Origin: Pseudomonadota bacterium | Lineage (GTDB): Bacteria; Pseudomonadota; Alphaproteobacteria; Rhizobiales; Rhizobiaceae | DNA: 64,000 bases | Assembly: GCA_020161665.1 (NCBI GenBank) | Contig: JAIUPA010000012.1 | Coordinates: 1-64,000, forward strand | Direction: 5' to 3' | In this document: positions 1 to 9,758 of the stretch, one piece after another | Position numbering within the stretch: the stretch's first letter is position 1 | How the letters are laid out: each line of letters opens with the position of its first letter | The notes under the pieces: generated by a model | The model's input: only the letters and a program-made list of their open reading frames with translations | What the model was told of the DNA's origin: nothing | The model's database searches: none | Translations under genes and position numbers: made by a program

Positions 1-39
1 CCTTGGCAAGGTTGTGCTCTACCCCTGAGCTACACCCGC
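1..39 (-). tRNA. tRNA-Gly (GCC), truncated by window edge
   Basis: Read on the minus strand, the gene starts at 39 with GCGGGTGTAGCTCAG, a normal acceptor and D-arm start. It runs through a D-loop and an anticodon stem-loop with GCC between CTT and AAGG, which decodes glycine GGC/GGU codons. The T-arm and acceptor 3' half lie outside the window. The 220 bases between this gene and the next (40-259) show no convincing gene. Confidence 0.93.
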
Positions 40-259
40 TCATCAACTGCCGGTTCGGGGTAGAATGCTGAACCGCAGGTCGGCGCGTTGCGCTGACGGG
101 GGGCTATATGGCCCAAGCCTTTTTCAAATGCAACAGGGAAATGACGATTGCCTGCACATTTTCCGCGCATCTTATTCCGCCATCCTGACGCTATCCTGCC
201 TTGCCCTGAAAATCGCACCGTTTTAAGGAGGCTGAACTTTAGGATCAGGACCCTCTTTT

Positions 260-763
260 ATGACTGAAATCTCCCCCGAACGCGCCCTTTTCGACCTTTT
301 CGACACGTTGGGCATCCCCCACGAGACGCTGGAGCACGACCCGGTCTACACCGTGGAAGAATCGCTCTGGCTGCGTGATGTCATTCCCGGCGGCCACACG
401 AAAAACCTCTTCCTGCGGGACCGCAAGGAGCGCCACTTCGTCGTCACTGTCGAGGAAAACGCAATTGTTGACCTGAAAACCTTGCACACCAAGCTCGGCG
501 CTTCGGGCCGTTTCTCCTTCGGCAAACAGGAAAAGATGGAGGAATATCTCGGCGTCACCCCCGGTTCGGTGACGGTCTTCGGCGCGATCTGCGACAAGGG
601 TGGCGAAGTGACCTTCGTTCTCGATACCGACCTCATGGCCTATGAAAAGATCAACGGCCATCCGCTGCGCAACACCGCCACCACCAGCATTGCCAGCGCC
701 GATCTGGTGCGTTTTCTTGAAGCGACGGGTCACACGCCGCTTGTCTTGAAAGTGACGGACTGA
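260..763 (+). CDS. ProX/YbaK-type prolyl-tRNA editing domain protein
   Basis: 167 residues, a single YbaK/aminoacyl-tRNA deacylase domain like the stand-alone ProX/PrdX proteins, which hydrolyse Ala-tRNA(Pro) in trans to correct ProRS errors. Visible family marks are GGHTKNLFLRD near residue 50, which holds the conserved lysine, and NGHPLRN near residue 134. Full length for the family. The ATG at 260 follows an AGGA-containing stretch. The exact substrate (Ala- or Cys-tRNA(Pro)) cannot be told from sequence. It stands alone, 31 bases before the chaperone gene's TTG and 51 before its likely ATG, so the two may be co-transcribed. Confidence 0.88.
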   Translation: MTEISPERALFDLFDTLGIPHETLEHDPVYTVEESLWLRDVIPGGHTKNLFLRDRKERHFVVTVEENAIVDLKTLHTKLGASGRFSFGKQEKMEEYLGVTPGSVTVFGAICDKGGEVTFVLDTDLMAYEKINGHPLRNTATTSIASADLVRFLEATGHTPLVLKVTD

Positions 764-814
764 CATACGATTTGAAAGAAAGAAACCGGCATCTTGCCGG
801 GGCGGGAGACAGGC

Positions 815-1780
815 ATGAGCGGCAACAATCCTTATAATGCATCCTTCGGCGGTCAGATGAGCGGTTCCGTGAACCTGGGTGGACAGCCCGCGGCCAGTGG
901 CGACCTCGTGAAGGACACGACGACATCGACCTTCGGGCGCGATGTGGTGGAAGAATCGCAACGCCAGCCGGTTCTCGTCGATTTCTGGGCGCCCTGGTGC
1001 GGTCCCTGCCGCCAGCTTGCTCCTGTCATTGAAAAGGTCGTGAAGGAAGCCGCAGGCAAGGTGAAGCTCGTCAAGCTCAACATTGACGACCACCCCTCCA
1101 TTCCCGGCCAGTTGGGCATCCAGTCCATTCCGGCCGTCATTGCCTTTGTCGGCGGCCGCCCCGTCGATGGCTTCATGGGCGCCGTGCCGGAAAGCCAGAT
1201 CCGTCAGTTCATCGACAAGCTTTCGGGCGATGCACCGGGCGATGACGGACAGGCCGAGATTGACGCGGCGCTGGATGAAGCCCAGACACTGTTCGAAGCG
1301 GGCGACATCAATGCCGCCGGTCAGCTGTTCGGCGCGGTTCTGCAGGCGGCACCGGACAACCTTCGCGCCATTGCCGGCATCGCCCGCTGCATGATCGAGG
1401 CAGGCCAGCCGGCCCGCGCCCGCGATCTTCTGACCGGCCTTTCGGAGGAAGCCGCGAAGGATGCTGGCATTCAGGCCGTCTTGAAGCAACTGGACATGAT
1501 CGAGGAAGCCCGCAAGCTGGGCGACCCGGCGGCACTGGAACACGCGCTGGCCCTGAACCCGGACGACCACGAATCGCGCATGAAGCTTGCCAAGATCCGC
1601 AATGTCGAAGGCAAGCGCGATGAGGCTGCCGATCATCTTCTGATGATCATGCGTCGCGACCGCAGCTTTGGCGATGACGGCGCGCGCAAGGAGCTTCTCG
1701 GCCTCTTTGACACCTGGGGTCCGAAAGAACCGGCCACCATCGCAGCCCGCCGCAAGCTTTCCGCCCTGCTCTTTTCGTAA
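815..1780 (+). CDS. CnoX/YbbN-like thioredoxin-TPR co-chaperone
   Basis: 321 residues from the ATG at 815, chosen over a TTG at 794 because a GGGAG ribosome site sits just before it. An N-terminal thioredoxin fold (about residues 35-140) carries WCGPC at 61-65. The C-terminal half (about 150-321) is helical and TPR-like, with repeated Ala/Leu/Asp-rich helices. This layout matches YbbN/CnoX, a chaperedoxin that holds unfolding clients and passes them to DnaK/GroEL. E. coli CnoX has lost the CxxC pair, whereas this protein keeps both cysteines, so disulfide reductase or mixed-disulfide activity is plausible. It is cytoplasmic, since no signal peptide is seen. Confidence 0.87.
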   Translation: MSGNNPYNASFGGQMSGSVNLGGQPAASGDLVKDTTTSTFGRDVVEESQRQPVLVDFWAPWCGPCRQLAPVIEKVVKEAAGKVKLVKLNIDDHPSIPGQLGIQSIPAVIAFVGGRPVDGFMGAVPESQIRQFIDKLSGDAPGDDGQAEIDAALDEAQTLFEAGDINAAGQLFGAVLQAAPDNLRAIAGIARCMIEAGQPARARDLLTGLSEEAAKDAGIQAVLKQLDMIEEARKLGDPAALEHALALNPDDHESRMKLAKIRNVEGKRDEAADHLLMIMRRDRSFGDDGARKELLGLFDTWGPKEPATIAARRKLSALLFS

Positions 1781-1867
1781 GCACTCCGGCGCCACCCCTT
1801 GAGAAAAGCAAGGTGGCGCTCCAAATGCTGACAGGCAGACATATCGCGAGAGCGAACGGAGATCGTC

Positions 1868-2542
1868 ATGCGGGCAGGCAATGCAAGATACAGGACTGTG
1901 GAGGATTTTCCCGCCACCATGCCGGTGTTTCCGCTGGCCGGTGCGCTTCTCCTGCCCGGAAGCCACTTGCCGCTCAACATCTTCGAGCCGCGCTATCTGG
2001 CGATGATCGACCATGTTCTGGCCGTTGGTCGCACCATCTGCATGGTGCAGCCCCAACGCGGCGACATGGCAAGCGATGAAAGCCATCCGCCCCTGTCGCA
2101 AGTGGGCTGCATCGGTCGCATCACCTCCTTTTCCGAAACGGGCGACGGCCGCTATCTGATCTCGCTGGCAGGCATCTGCCGTGGTCGTCTGGTGGAAGAA
2201 GTGCCACAGGGCGATGCGCTCTTCCGCTCCTTCCGCGTGGCCCCGCTCCTTGCCGATCTTTCCGTGACGGAAGAAGAGCACGATGTGGACCGCGACCAGT
2301 TGATGAAGGTGTTTCGCGCCTATCTCGATACCAACCGGCTGGAAGCCGACTGGGAAAGTATCGAGAAGGCTGGCAATCTCGCGCTGGTCAATTCACTGTG
2401 CATGATGTCCCCCTTCGGCCCGCCGGAGAAACAGGCGCTTCTGGAGGCGGAAAATCTGAAGGATCGCTCGGCCACGCTGATTGCCATGCTGCAGATGCTT
2501 CTGGCCCGCGCCACCGGCGGCGGCACATCAACCCTACAGTAA
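1868..2542 (+). CDS. LON peptidase substrate-binding (LonN) domain protein
   Basis: 224 residues consisting almost only of the LON N-terminal domain. The mark is MPVFPLAGALLLPGSHLPL near residue 19 followed by IFEPRYLAMI. No AAA+ or protease domain follows, so it is not Lon itself. Such stand-alone proteins are widespread in alphaproteobacteria; a role in substrate recognition or quality control is inferred only. It sits between the CnoX-like gene and a Trm112-like gene 9 bases downstream, and all three are probably co-transcribed. Confidence 0.88.
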   Translation: MRAGNARYRTVEDFPATMPVFPLAGALLLPGSHLPLNIFEPRYLAMIDHVLAVGRTICMVQPQRGDMASDESHPPLSQVGCIGRITSFSETGDGRYLISLAGICRGRLVEEVPQGDALFRSFRVAPLLADLSVTEEEHDVDRDQLMKVFRAYLDTNRLEADWESIEKAGNLALVNSLCMMSPFGPPEKQALLEAENLKDRSATLIAMLQMLLARATGGGTSTLQ

Positions 2543-2551
2543 AGGTCTGCC

Positions 2552-2740
2552 ATGGTTGCGAAGGAACCCGTCGTCGATCCCCGTATGCTGGAGCTTCTGG
2601 TCTGCCCCTTGACCAAAACGACGCTGCACTTTGACCGCGAGAAAAACGAACTCGTCTCGGAAAGGGCACGCCTTGCCTATCCCATTCGCGATGGCGTTCC
2701 CATCATGCTGGTCTCGGAAGCCCGCAATATTGAGTCATAA
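2552..2740 (+). CDS. Trm112/YcaR family small protein
   Basis: 62 residues with [15 protein letters not shown] near the N-terminus and [12 protein letters not shown] near the C-terminus, the two hallmarks of the YcaR/Trm112 family. Eukaryotic Trm112 activates several RNA and protein methyltransferases; the bacterial role is not settled. Only one cysteine is left of the usual zinc site, as in other rhizobial members I recall. It starts 9 bases after the LON-domain gene, which suggests one transcript. Confidence 0.88.
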   Translation: MVAKEPVVDPRMLELLVCPLTKTTLHFDREKNELVSERARLAYPIRDGVPIMLVSEARNIES

Positions 2741-2749
2741 AACACAGAC

Positions 2750-3979
2750 TTAAAGCGCGTTTCCGCCCAAAAGGCGCGGGTTCTGCTCTCCCGTGGTTCT
2801 GGCGGCCTGCTCGATGAACCAGGACTTGAGCGACGGCAGGCGGTCCACCAGACCCAGGCCGAAATCACGCACCAGCCGCAACGGCCCCACATCATTGGAG
2901 AACAGCCGGTTGAGGACATCGGTCGTCACCCCCATGCGGAACGTGTCGAAACGCCGCCAAGTCTGGTAACGCTCAAGCACCGTCAGCGCGCCAATATCAA
3001 GGCCCAAGCGGTCGGCTTCCACAATCGTCTCGGCCAATGCGGCCACATCCTTGAAGCCCAGATTGAGACCCTGCCCGGAAATCGGGTGAATGCCATGCGC
3101 CGCATCGCCGACCAGTGCAAAGCGCGGTGCCACAAAGGCGCGCGCCAGCGTCAGCCCCAGCGGGAAAGCGCGCTTTCCCCCGACAACCTTCAAGGCCCCA
3201 AGCTTCTGGCCAAAGCGGCGCGCCAGTTCTTCCTCAAACAGGAAATCATCGCCGGCCACCAGCCGGTCGGCATCCGGTGTGCGCTCGGTCCAGACCAGCG
3301 AGGAACGGTTGCCCTTGAGCGGCAGAATGGCAAACGGCCCGGCCGGCAGGAAGTGCTCCTCCGCCACACCGTTATGCGGGCGCTCATGCTCAACCGTCGT
3401 GACGATCCCGGACTGGCCGTACTCCCAGCGCACGAACTTGATGCCCGCCATGTCGCGCAGCTTGGAGCGCGCGCCGTCACAGGCCACCAGAAGCCGCGTG
3501 TGGCGAACCTCGCCATTGGAAAGCACCACTTCGCTGGACGCCTCGCCCGTCTTGAAGCCGCTGACGGAAAGCCCGTTGCGAACGGTCACGCCAAAACGCG
3601 CGCAAGCATCAAGAAGCGCACCGATCATCGCCACATTCGGCACCATATGGGCAAAGGGAAGTTCTTCCCCGCCGGCGTCGGAGACCGCGCCGTCAAAGGT
3701 CAGGAACACCGGGCGCACCGGATCACCCGTCTGCGAATCCGTCACCACCATGCTGTTGATCGGCTGTGCTTCCGGCTCGATGGCCGACCAGGCCCCCAGC
3801 ACATCCAGCATGCGCGTCGCCGCGGCGATGATGGCAGAGGCACGCGGGTCCTTTCGCCAGACATTTTCAGGGGCCGCCTCAATGACCTCGACGGAAAGAT
3901 GCGGCGCGGCCTGCTTGATTGCGGCAGCCGTCGCCAGTCCGACATAGCCACCACCGGCAACCAGAATATCCAGCATCAT
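2750..3979 (-). CDS. UbiH/UbiF/VisC-family FAD monooxygenase (ubiquinone biosynthesis)
   Basis: 409 residues. The N-terminal dinucleotide-binding loop reads VAGGGYVGLATAAAI, and the family FAD motif GDAAHGIHPISGQGLNLG lies near residue 305. These mark the aromatic-ring hydroxylases that add the C5, C6 or C1 hydroxyl during ubiquinone synthesis. Which position is modified cannot be told. I chose the ATG at 3979 because AAGGGGG lies 4 bases upstream; a longer version would start at 3997. It converges with the Trm112-like gene, with only 9 bases between stops. Confidence 0.88.
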   Translation of the reverse strand: MMLDILVAGGGYVGLATAAAIKQAAPHLSVEVIEAAPENVWRKDPRASAIIAAATRMLDVLGAWSAIEPEAQPINSMVVTDSQTGDPVRPVFLTFDGAVSDAGGEELPFAHMVPNVAMIGALLDACARFGVTVRNGLSVSGFKTGEASSEVVLSNGEVRHTRLLVACDGARSKLRDMAGIKFVRWEYGQSGIVTTVEHERPHNGVAEEHFLPAGPFAILPLKGNRSSLVWTERTPDADRLVAGDDFLFEEELARRFGQKLGALKVVGGKRAFPLGLTLARAFVAPRFALVGDAAHGIHPISGQGLNLGFKDVAALAETIVEADRLGLDIGALTVLERYQTWRRFDTFRMGVTTDVLNRLFSNDVGPLRLVRDFGLGLVDRLPSLKSWFIEQAARTTGEQNPRLLGGNAL

Positions 3980-4117
3980 CAAACCCCCTTCATGCATCCG
4001 GGCACCTGCGCCCGCAATCTTTGACCTGCACTATATAAAGGGGCACACGCCCGCGTAAAGCGCCGCACAAAGTCGCAAGGCACATGATTCTGAAAAAGGC
4101 ATCTGATTATATGTTAT

Positions 4118-4135
4118 GCAAAAAATAATTTTTGC
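4118..4135. promoter_or_regulatory. inverted repeat upstream of glnK, possible activator site
   Basis: GCAAAAA-ATAA-TTTTTGC is a perfect palindrome about 100 bases upstream of the sigma-54 promoter, the usual distance for an enhancer-binding protein such as NtrC. It does not fit the enteric NtrC consensus well, so the partner protein is inferred from position only. Confidence 0.35.
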
Positions 4136-4231
4136 CTGTATTTTGTGCGTTCACGAATGAATCAAATGCCTCTTTTCTGGCAATCCAAAAAACTACTTTT
4201 ACTTTTCAATAACTTATCGTTCGTTCCGAAT

Positions 4232-4673
<442 letters not shown>

Positions 4674-4692
4674 GCCCAGGGGATCTATATTC

Positions 4693-6021
4693 ATGATGAA
4701 GTCTCTTAAACTCGTAACCGGTCTTGCGTTGGCGTCTGCCGCGCTTGCCATGCCGGCTCTCGCCCAGGATGCCGCAGCGGCCGCACCGGTTCCGGACAAG
4801 GGCGACACCGCATTCATGTTCCTCTCGACTGTTCTGGTGCTGTTCATGACCGTACCGGGCCTCGGCCTGTTCTACGGCGGTCTTGTGCGTTCCAAGAACA
4901 TGCTGTCCGTGCTGCTGCAGGTCACTGTCATCGCAGCTTCGGTCATGATCGCATGGGTTCTTTACGGTTACTCCTTCGCGTTCGGCGGTTCGGAGAATCC
5001 GTTCTTCGGCGGTTTCGCCAAGCTGTTCCTCTCGGGTGTTGATGCCACGACCACGTCGGCTACCTTCTCCAAGGACGTTGTCATTCCGGAATACATCTTC
5101 ATGCTGTTCCAGATGACCTTTGCTGCCATCACCCCTGGCCTGATCATCGGCGCCTTCGCCGAGCGCATCAAGTTCTCGGCTGCTGTTCTGTTCTCGCTGC
5201 TCTGGGTTACGTTCGTCTACTTCCCGGTTGCCCACATGGTCTGGGACGCAAACGGCCTGATCTTCGGCTGGGGCGCTCTTGACTTCGCTGGCGGCACGGT
5301 CGTTCACATCAACGCCGGTATTGCCGGTCTCGTTGGTGCGATCATGGTCGGCAAGCGTACCGGCTACGGCAAGGACAACATGGCTCCGCACTCGCTGACG
5401 CTCACCTATGTCGGCGCTGCAATGCTGTGGGTTGGCTGGTTCGGCTTCAACGCCGGTTCCAACCTCGAAGCCTCCGGCGGTGCAATGATCGCAACCGTGA
5501 ACACCTTCATCGCTACGGCTGCTGCCATCCTGTCCTGGTGCCTCGTCGAGTCGATTGCTCGCGGCAAGGCTTCCATGCTCGGTGCAGTTTCGGGCATGAT
5601 CGCTGGCCTCGTTGCCATCACCCCGGCTGCTGGCGTTGTCGGCCCGATGGGCGCCATCGTCATGGGCCTGATCGTCTCCCCGCTCTGCTACTTCTTCGTC
5701 GCTGTGGTGAAGAACAAGTTCGGCTACGACGATACGGCTGACGTCTTCGGCGTCCACGGTGTTGGCGGCGTCTTCGGCGCTATCGCCACGGGCTTCTTCG
5801 CTTCCGCTTCGCTCGGTGGCGTTGGTTACGTCGGTGAAGTCACCATGGGTGGCCAGGTCATCACGCAGATCAAGGCTGTTGTCGTAACCCTGCTGTGGAC
5901 CGGCATCGGCTCTGCGATCCTCTACAAGATCGTCGACCTGATCGTCGGCCTGCGCGTTCCGGTCGAAGCCGAGCGCGAAGGTCTCGACCTCTCGTCCCAC
6001 GGCGAATCGGCTTACCACTAA
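4693..6021 (+). CDS. amtB: ammonium transporter AmtB
   Basis: 442 residues with a cleavable signal peptide (LALASAALAMPALAQ) and about 11 membrane segments. DFAGGTVVHINAG and DVFGVHGVGGVFGA carry the twin pore histidines of the Amt/Mep/Rh family. It conducts ammonium across the inner membrane and is blocked by deuridylylated GlnK. AGGGG lies about 11 bases before the ATG at 4693; the next codon is also ATG. It is the second gene of the glnK operon and ends before two hairpins, the second a strong terminator. Confidence 0.96.
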   Translation: MMKSLKLVTGLALASAALAMPALAQDAAAAAPVPDKGDTAFMFLSTVLVLFMTVPGLGLFYGGLVRSKNMLSVLLQVTVIAASVMIAWVLYGYSFAFGGSENPFFGGFAKLFLSGVDATTTSATFSKDVVIPEYIFMLFQMTFAAITPGLIIGAFAERIKFSAAVLFSLLWVTFVYFPVAHMVWDANGLIFGWGALDFAGGTVVHINAGIAGLVGAIMVGKRTGYGKDNMAPHSLTLTYVGAAMLWVGWFGFNAGSNLEASGGAMIATVNTFIATAAAILSWCLVESIARGKASMLGAVSGMIAGLVAITPAAGVVGPMGAIVMGLIVSPLCYFFVAVVKNKFGYDDTADVFGVHGVGGVFGAIATGFFASASLGGVGYVGEVTMGGQVITQIKAVVVTLLWTGIGSAILYKIVDLIVGLRVPVEAEREGLDLSSHGESAYH

Positions 6022-6028
6022 GCCTTTC

Positions 6029-6060
6029 GAAGTCGCACCATCCTTCCTCGGTGCGACTTC
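6029..6060. terminator. hairpin after amtB
   Basis: A perfect 11-bp inverted repeat (GAAGTCGCACC / GGTGCGACTTC) with a 10-base loop begins 8 bases after the amtB stop. There is no T-run, so it may stabilise the mRNA 3' end rather than terminate alone. Confidence 0.5.
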
Positions 6061-6097
6061 CTCCTATCCCGTTGCAACTGGTCCTTCCGGTTGCATT

Positions 6098-6128
6098 GGC
6101 CCGAGCCGCAAGGTTCGGGCCTTTTTTT
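6098..6128 (+). terminator. intrinsic terminator of glnK-amtB
   Basis: GGCCCGAGCC and GGTTCGGGCC form a 10-bp stem (one G-U pair) around GCAA, followed by seven Ts. It cleanly separates amtB from ftsK. Confidence 0.9.
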
Positions 6129-6168
6129 GTGGTCAGCCTCAAGCTTAACCGCATCAAAATATCCATGG

Positions 6169-6185
6169 TTAATGGGGTTTTAACC
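6169..6185. promoter_or_regulatory. CtrA-type box upstream of ftsK
   Basis: TTAA, 7 bases, TTAACC fits the alphaproteobacterial CtrA consensus TTAA-N7-TTAA(C) exactly, 83 bases before the ftsK start. A further TTAACC half-site is at 6145-6150. CtrA control of division and chromosome-handling genes is established in Caulobacter and Rhizobiales; binding here is inferred. Confidence 0.6.
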
Positions 6186-6267
6186 CTCCATCGGTTAGCC
6201 TGCGGGGAAAATCGCGCAATTTGCGATGTTTTCGCGTTACGGCATTCCCAGGAAGGGCGGGCTTACC

Positions 6268-8913
6268 ATGGCAAAAGGTCATTCGGCGGCATTCGGACAT
6301 CACTCCGCGCGATTTGCCTTCACCGCATTCCTGTGGCGTCAGTTCCGCGTGTTTTCCGGCTTTGCCCTGTTCGTCTCGCTGGCCTTTGGCGTAGCGGCAC
6401 TCGCCACGTGGAATGTTGACGATCCGAGCCTCTCGCACGCAACGGGCCGCGACCCGGCCAATATTCTCGGTCATGGCGGCGCTTATTTCGCAGACGGACT
6501 GATGCAGCTCTTCGGCCTATCCGGCCTCGTCGTCATGCTTCCGGTTCTCGCATGGTCGCTGTCATTGATCGGTGCCAAACGCATCGGTCGCGTTCCGATG
6601 CGCGCCTCCTCCTGGGCCCTCGGCGCGCTTCTGGCCGCAGCAGCAGCCGGTTGCCTGCCCGCCCCCCAGACCTGGCCGCTGCCCAATGGCATTGGCGGCG
6701 TTGCGGGGGATATTATCCTGCGCTTTCCCGCGCTGTTCCTCGGCGCTTACCCGTCCGGGGCCGCCGCTATGGTGATTGGTGGCCTCTTTGGTCTCGCCGC
6801 CCTCTGGTTCCTGTTGATAGCCGCAGGCGTCATTGCCCGCGACGCGCCCGCGACACAATCCATCGCCAATGACGATCCCATCGCCCTTCCGGGCGGCAAG
6901 GCGAGTTCGCTTCGCGACCTTGAGGCCGATGCCGAAGACCGCCATCCGGCCATCATGCTGGTCATCGGCGCGGCAACCCATATCTGGTATACGCTTCAGG
7001 CCCGCATTCGCCTGCTGACGGGATTTGAATTTCCCCGCCGCCGCCGCTCTGCCGAATTTGCCGATACCTATGATTTCAATGACGACGAATTCGGCACGCT
7101 GAACGAACCCGTGCGCCCGAAGGATAAGGGCGTGCGCAGCGAACCTTCCTTTGATGGTGCCCCGAACCATGGCCGCCTCGTCAAGGCCCCGCCGATTTCG
7201 CCAACGGGCCGCGACTTTGACGACGAGCCGCCCTTTGACATGGAAGACCGCAGCACCCGCCATCCGGCGGACATTCTCGCCGATGAGGACGAGGATGACA
7301 CCTGGGCGGCACCGGCGCCGGTCGCAGCCAAGCCGCAACCGACCCGCCCCGCCCCTGCAGCGCGCGAACCTGTCGAACTGCCCCACGGCGAAGGCTTCCA
7401 TCTGCCTCCCGTCGCCCTTCTGGCCGAACCGAAAAACGTCAAGCGGGACGCGTCGCTGAACCGCGATGCGCTGGAACAGAACGCCCGCATGCTGGAAAGC
7501 GTGCTGGAAGATTTCGGCGTGCGCGGTGAAATCCTGCACGTTCACCCCGGCCCGGTGGTGACGCTGTACGAACTGGAACCGGCCCCCGGCATCAAGTCGT
7601 CGCGCGTCATCGGTCTGGCTGATGACATTGCACGCTCGATGAGCGCCATTGCCGCCCGCGTCGCCGTTGTGCCGGGCCGCAACGCCATCGGCATCGAACT
7701 GCCGAACAGAACCCGCGAAACCGTCTATCTTCGCGAACTGGTGGACAATCAGGATTTCAGCGACAGCAAAGCCAAGCTTGCCATCACGCTCGGCAAAACG
7801 ATTGGCGGCGAGCCGGTCATCGCCGACCTCGCCAAGATGCCCCACCTTCTCGTGGCAGGCACCACCGGCTCGGGCAAATCGGTCGCCATCAACACGATGA
7901 TCCTGTCGCTCGTCTATCGCATGACGCCCGAACAGTGCCGCCTGATCATGATCGACCCGAAAATGCTGGAACTGTCGATCTATGACGGCATTCCGCATCT
8001 GCTCACCCCCGTCGTCACCGACCCGAAGAAGGCCGTCGTGGCCCTGAAATGGGCCGTGCGCGAGATGGAAGAGCGCTACAAGAAAATGTCGAAGATTGGC
8101 GTGCGCAACATCGATGGCTTCAACAGCCGTGTCGAACAGGCGAGCGCCAAGGGCGAGGTTCTGACCCGCACCGTGCAGACCGGCTTTGACCGCCAGACCG
8201 GCGAGGCCGTCTACGAAACGGAAGAGTTCGATCTCGAGCCGATGCCCTATATCGTCGTGATCATCGACGAAATGGCCGACCTGATGATGGTCGCGGGCAA
8301 GGATATCGAAGGGGCCGTTCAGCGTCTGGCCCAGATGGCCCGTGCCGCTGGCATTCACGTCATCATGGCCACCCAGCGCCCCTCGGTCGATGTCATCACC
8401 GGCACGATCAAGGCGAACTTCCCGACCCGCATCTCCTTCCAGGTCACGTCGAAGATCGACAGCCGCACCATTCTGGGCGAACAGGGGGCCGAACAGCTCC
8501 TCGGCATGGGCGATATGCTCTACATGGCCGGCGGCGGACGCATCCAGCGCGTTCACGGTCCCTTCGTGTCGGACAATGAGGTCGAGGAAATCGTCGCCTA
8601 CCTCAAGTCGCAGGGCTCGCCGCAATATCTCGAAGCCGTCACGGCGGATGAGGACGATGAAGACGGTGGCCATGCCCCGGCAGGCACCGGCAACCTCGCG
8701 GGCTCGGACGATCCGTACGACCAGGCCGTGGCCATCGTGCTGCGTGATGGCAAGGCGTCTACCTCCTATATCCAGCGCCGTCTTGGCATCGGCTATAACC
8801 GCGCCGCCTCGTTGATCGAGCGCATGGAGCAGGAAGGTCTCATCAGCCCGGCAAACCATGCGGGCAAGCGCGAGATTCTGGTGCCGACCGAAGGTGATAT
8901 TCTCGAACGCTGA
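6268..8913 (+). CDS. ftsK: DNA translocase FtsK
   Basis: 881 residues. There are four N-terminal membrane segments (to about residue 205), an acidic and proline-rich linker (about 230-380), then the RecA-like motor with Walker A GTTGSGKS near residue 530 and Walker [12 protein letters not shown] near 667. A C-terminal winged-helix gamma domain (about 815-875) reads the polar KOPS sequences. It pumps DNA at the division septum and activates XerCD at dif. The ATG at 6268 is preceded by GGAAGGGCGG; an upstream in-frame ATG at 6226 is less likely. It stands alone after the amtB terminator. Confidence 0.95.
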   Translation: MAKGHSAAFGHHSARFAFTAFLWRQFRVFSGFALFVSLAFGVAALATWNVDDPSLSHATGRDPANILGHGGAYFADGLMQLFGLSGLVVMLPVLAWSLSLIGAKRIGRVPMRASSWALGALLAAAAAGCLPAPQTWPLPNGIGGVAGDIILRFPALFLGAYPSGAAAMVIGGLFGLAALWFLLIAAGVIARDAPATQSIANDDPIALPGGKASSLRDLEADAEDRHPAIMLVIGAATHIWYTLQARIRLLTGFEFPRRRRSAEFADTYDFNDDEFGTLNEPVRPKDKGVRSEPSFDGAPNHGRLVKAPPISPTGRDFDDEPPFDMEDRSTRHPADILADEDEDDTWAAPAPVAAKPQPTRPAPAAREPVELPHGEGFHLPPVALLAEPKNVKRDASLNRDALEQNARMLESVLEDFGVRGEILHVHPGPVVTLYELEPAPGIKSSRVIGLADDIARSMSAIAARVAVVPGRNAIGIELPNRTRETVYLRELVDNQDFSDSKAKLAITLGKTIGGEPVIADLAKMPHLLVAGTTGSGKSVAINTMILSLVYRMTPEQCRLIMIDPKMLELSIYDGIPHLLTPVVTDPKKAVVALKWAVREMEERYKKMSKIGVRNIDGFNSRVEQASAKGEVLTRTVQTGFDRQTGEAVYETEEFDLEPMPYIVVIIDEMADLMMVAGKDIEGAVQRLAQMARAAGIHVIMATQRPSVDVITGTIKANFPTRISFQVTSKIDSRTILGEQGAEQLLGMGDMLYMAGGGRIQRVHGPFVSDNEVEEIVAYLKSQGSPQYLEAVTADEDDEDGGHAPAGTGNLAGSDDPYDQAVAIVLRDGKASTSYIQRRLGIGYNRAASLIERMEQEGLISPANHAGKREILVPTEGDILER

Positions 8914-9063
8914 CCTCTCAAAACTGCGGGAGCGCATGCAATTTGCGCTCACACCGGGGCCGCGTCATGCTATGCAGGACGCGTTCGGATTCGCGACCGG
9001 AAGCAGCTCAACGCCACGATGACGCCGCCTTTTGTCGCCAAAAGGGACGCAAAGGAGACTGCG

Positions 9064-9750
9064 ATGAACCACACGAAGCGATTCCCGATTGAAAGCGACG
9101 CCCTTTTGTCCGGCCTGCCCGGTCAGGAAGCCACGCGGCGCGCCTTTCTCGGTTTCGCTACGGGCGCGCTGATCTCGACCGTGCTCACCTCCCGCGCCTT
9201 CGCGCAAGCCGATGACGCCGCCCAGAAGATCGCCGATCACTTCTCCTCCGTGAAGAGCATGATGGGCGAGTTCATGCAGTTCAGCCCGCGCAGCGAGCAG
9301 ACGGGCGGCAAGTTCTTCATCCAGCGTCCCGGCAAGCTGCGCTTCAACTATGATGATCCCTCGCCGGTGCGCGTCATTGCCGATGGCGCGAATGTCGTCA
9401 TTGGCAATCTCAAGCTCAAGACCTGGGATATCTACCCGCTGTCCAAGACGCCGCTCAGCCTGCTTCTGGCCGACAAGATCGACCTGCAGCACCAGATGGT
9501 GCGCGATGTTCAGCAGAGCAACGACCTCACCACCATTGTTCTCGGCGACAAGTCGGTGTTTGGCGATCAGGTCATTACGCTGATGTTTGACCCGAAGACC
9601 TACGACCTGCGCCAGTGGACCACCACGGATGCCCAGGGCAAGGACACGACCGTGGTGATCTTCAATGTGAAGAGCGGCGTGCACTTCGATGAAAAGGTCT
9701 TCACGATCCCTTACGACGAGGTTCGCGGCCTCAGCGGCAAGAAGATCTGA
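9064..9750 (+). CDS. LolA-family outer-membrane lipoprotein carrier protein
   Basis: 228 residues. After the leader the protein has the LolA fold hallmarks: FSSVKSMMGEFMQ near residue 62, then GGKFFIQRPGKLRFNY, which gives the open beta-barrel that holds lipoprotein acyl chains. It ferries lipoproteins through the periplasm. The N-terminus carries TRRAFLG followed by a hydrophobic stretch ending in SRAFAQA, a twin-arginine export signal rather than a plain Sec signal. AAAGGAG precedes the ATG at 9064. xthA follows after 8 bases. Confidence 0.88.
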   Translation: MNHTKRFPIESDALLSGLPGQEATRRAFLGFATGALISTVLTSRAFAQADDAAQKIADHFSSVKSMMGEFMQFSPRSEQTGGKFFIQRPGKLRFNYDDPSPVRVIADGANVVIGNLKLKTWDIYPLSKTPLSLLLADKIDLQHQMVRDVQQSNDLTTIVLGDKSVFGDQVITLMFDPKTYDLRQWTTTDAQGKDTTVVIFNVKSGVHFDEKVFTIPYDEVRGLSGKKI

Positions 9751-9758
9751 TCATTCAG

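Noticed and set aside
245..2281. Long minus-strand frame of 678 codons opposite four plus-strand genes
   Set aside because: It is a shadow of GC-rich coding sequence; no recognisable domain, and the opposite strand holds well-supported proteins.
6562..8952. 796-codon minus-strand frame opposite ftsK
   Set aside because: Shadow frame; rich in His, Gly, Arg and Asp without domain pattern.
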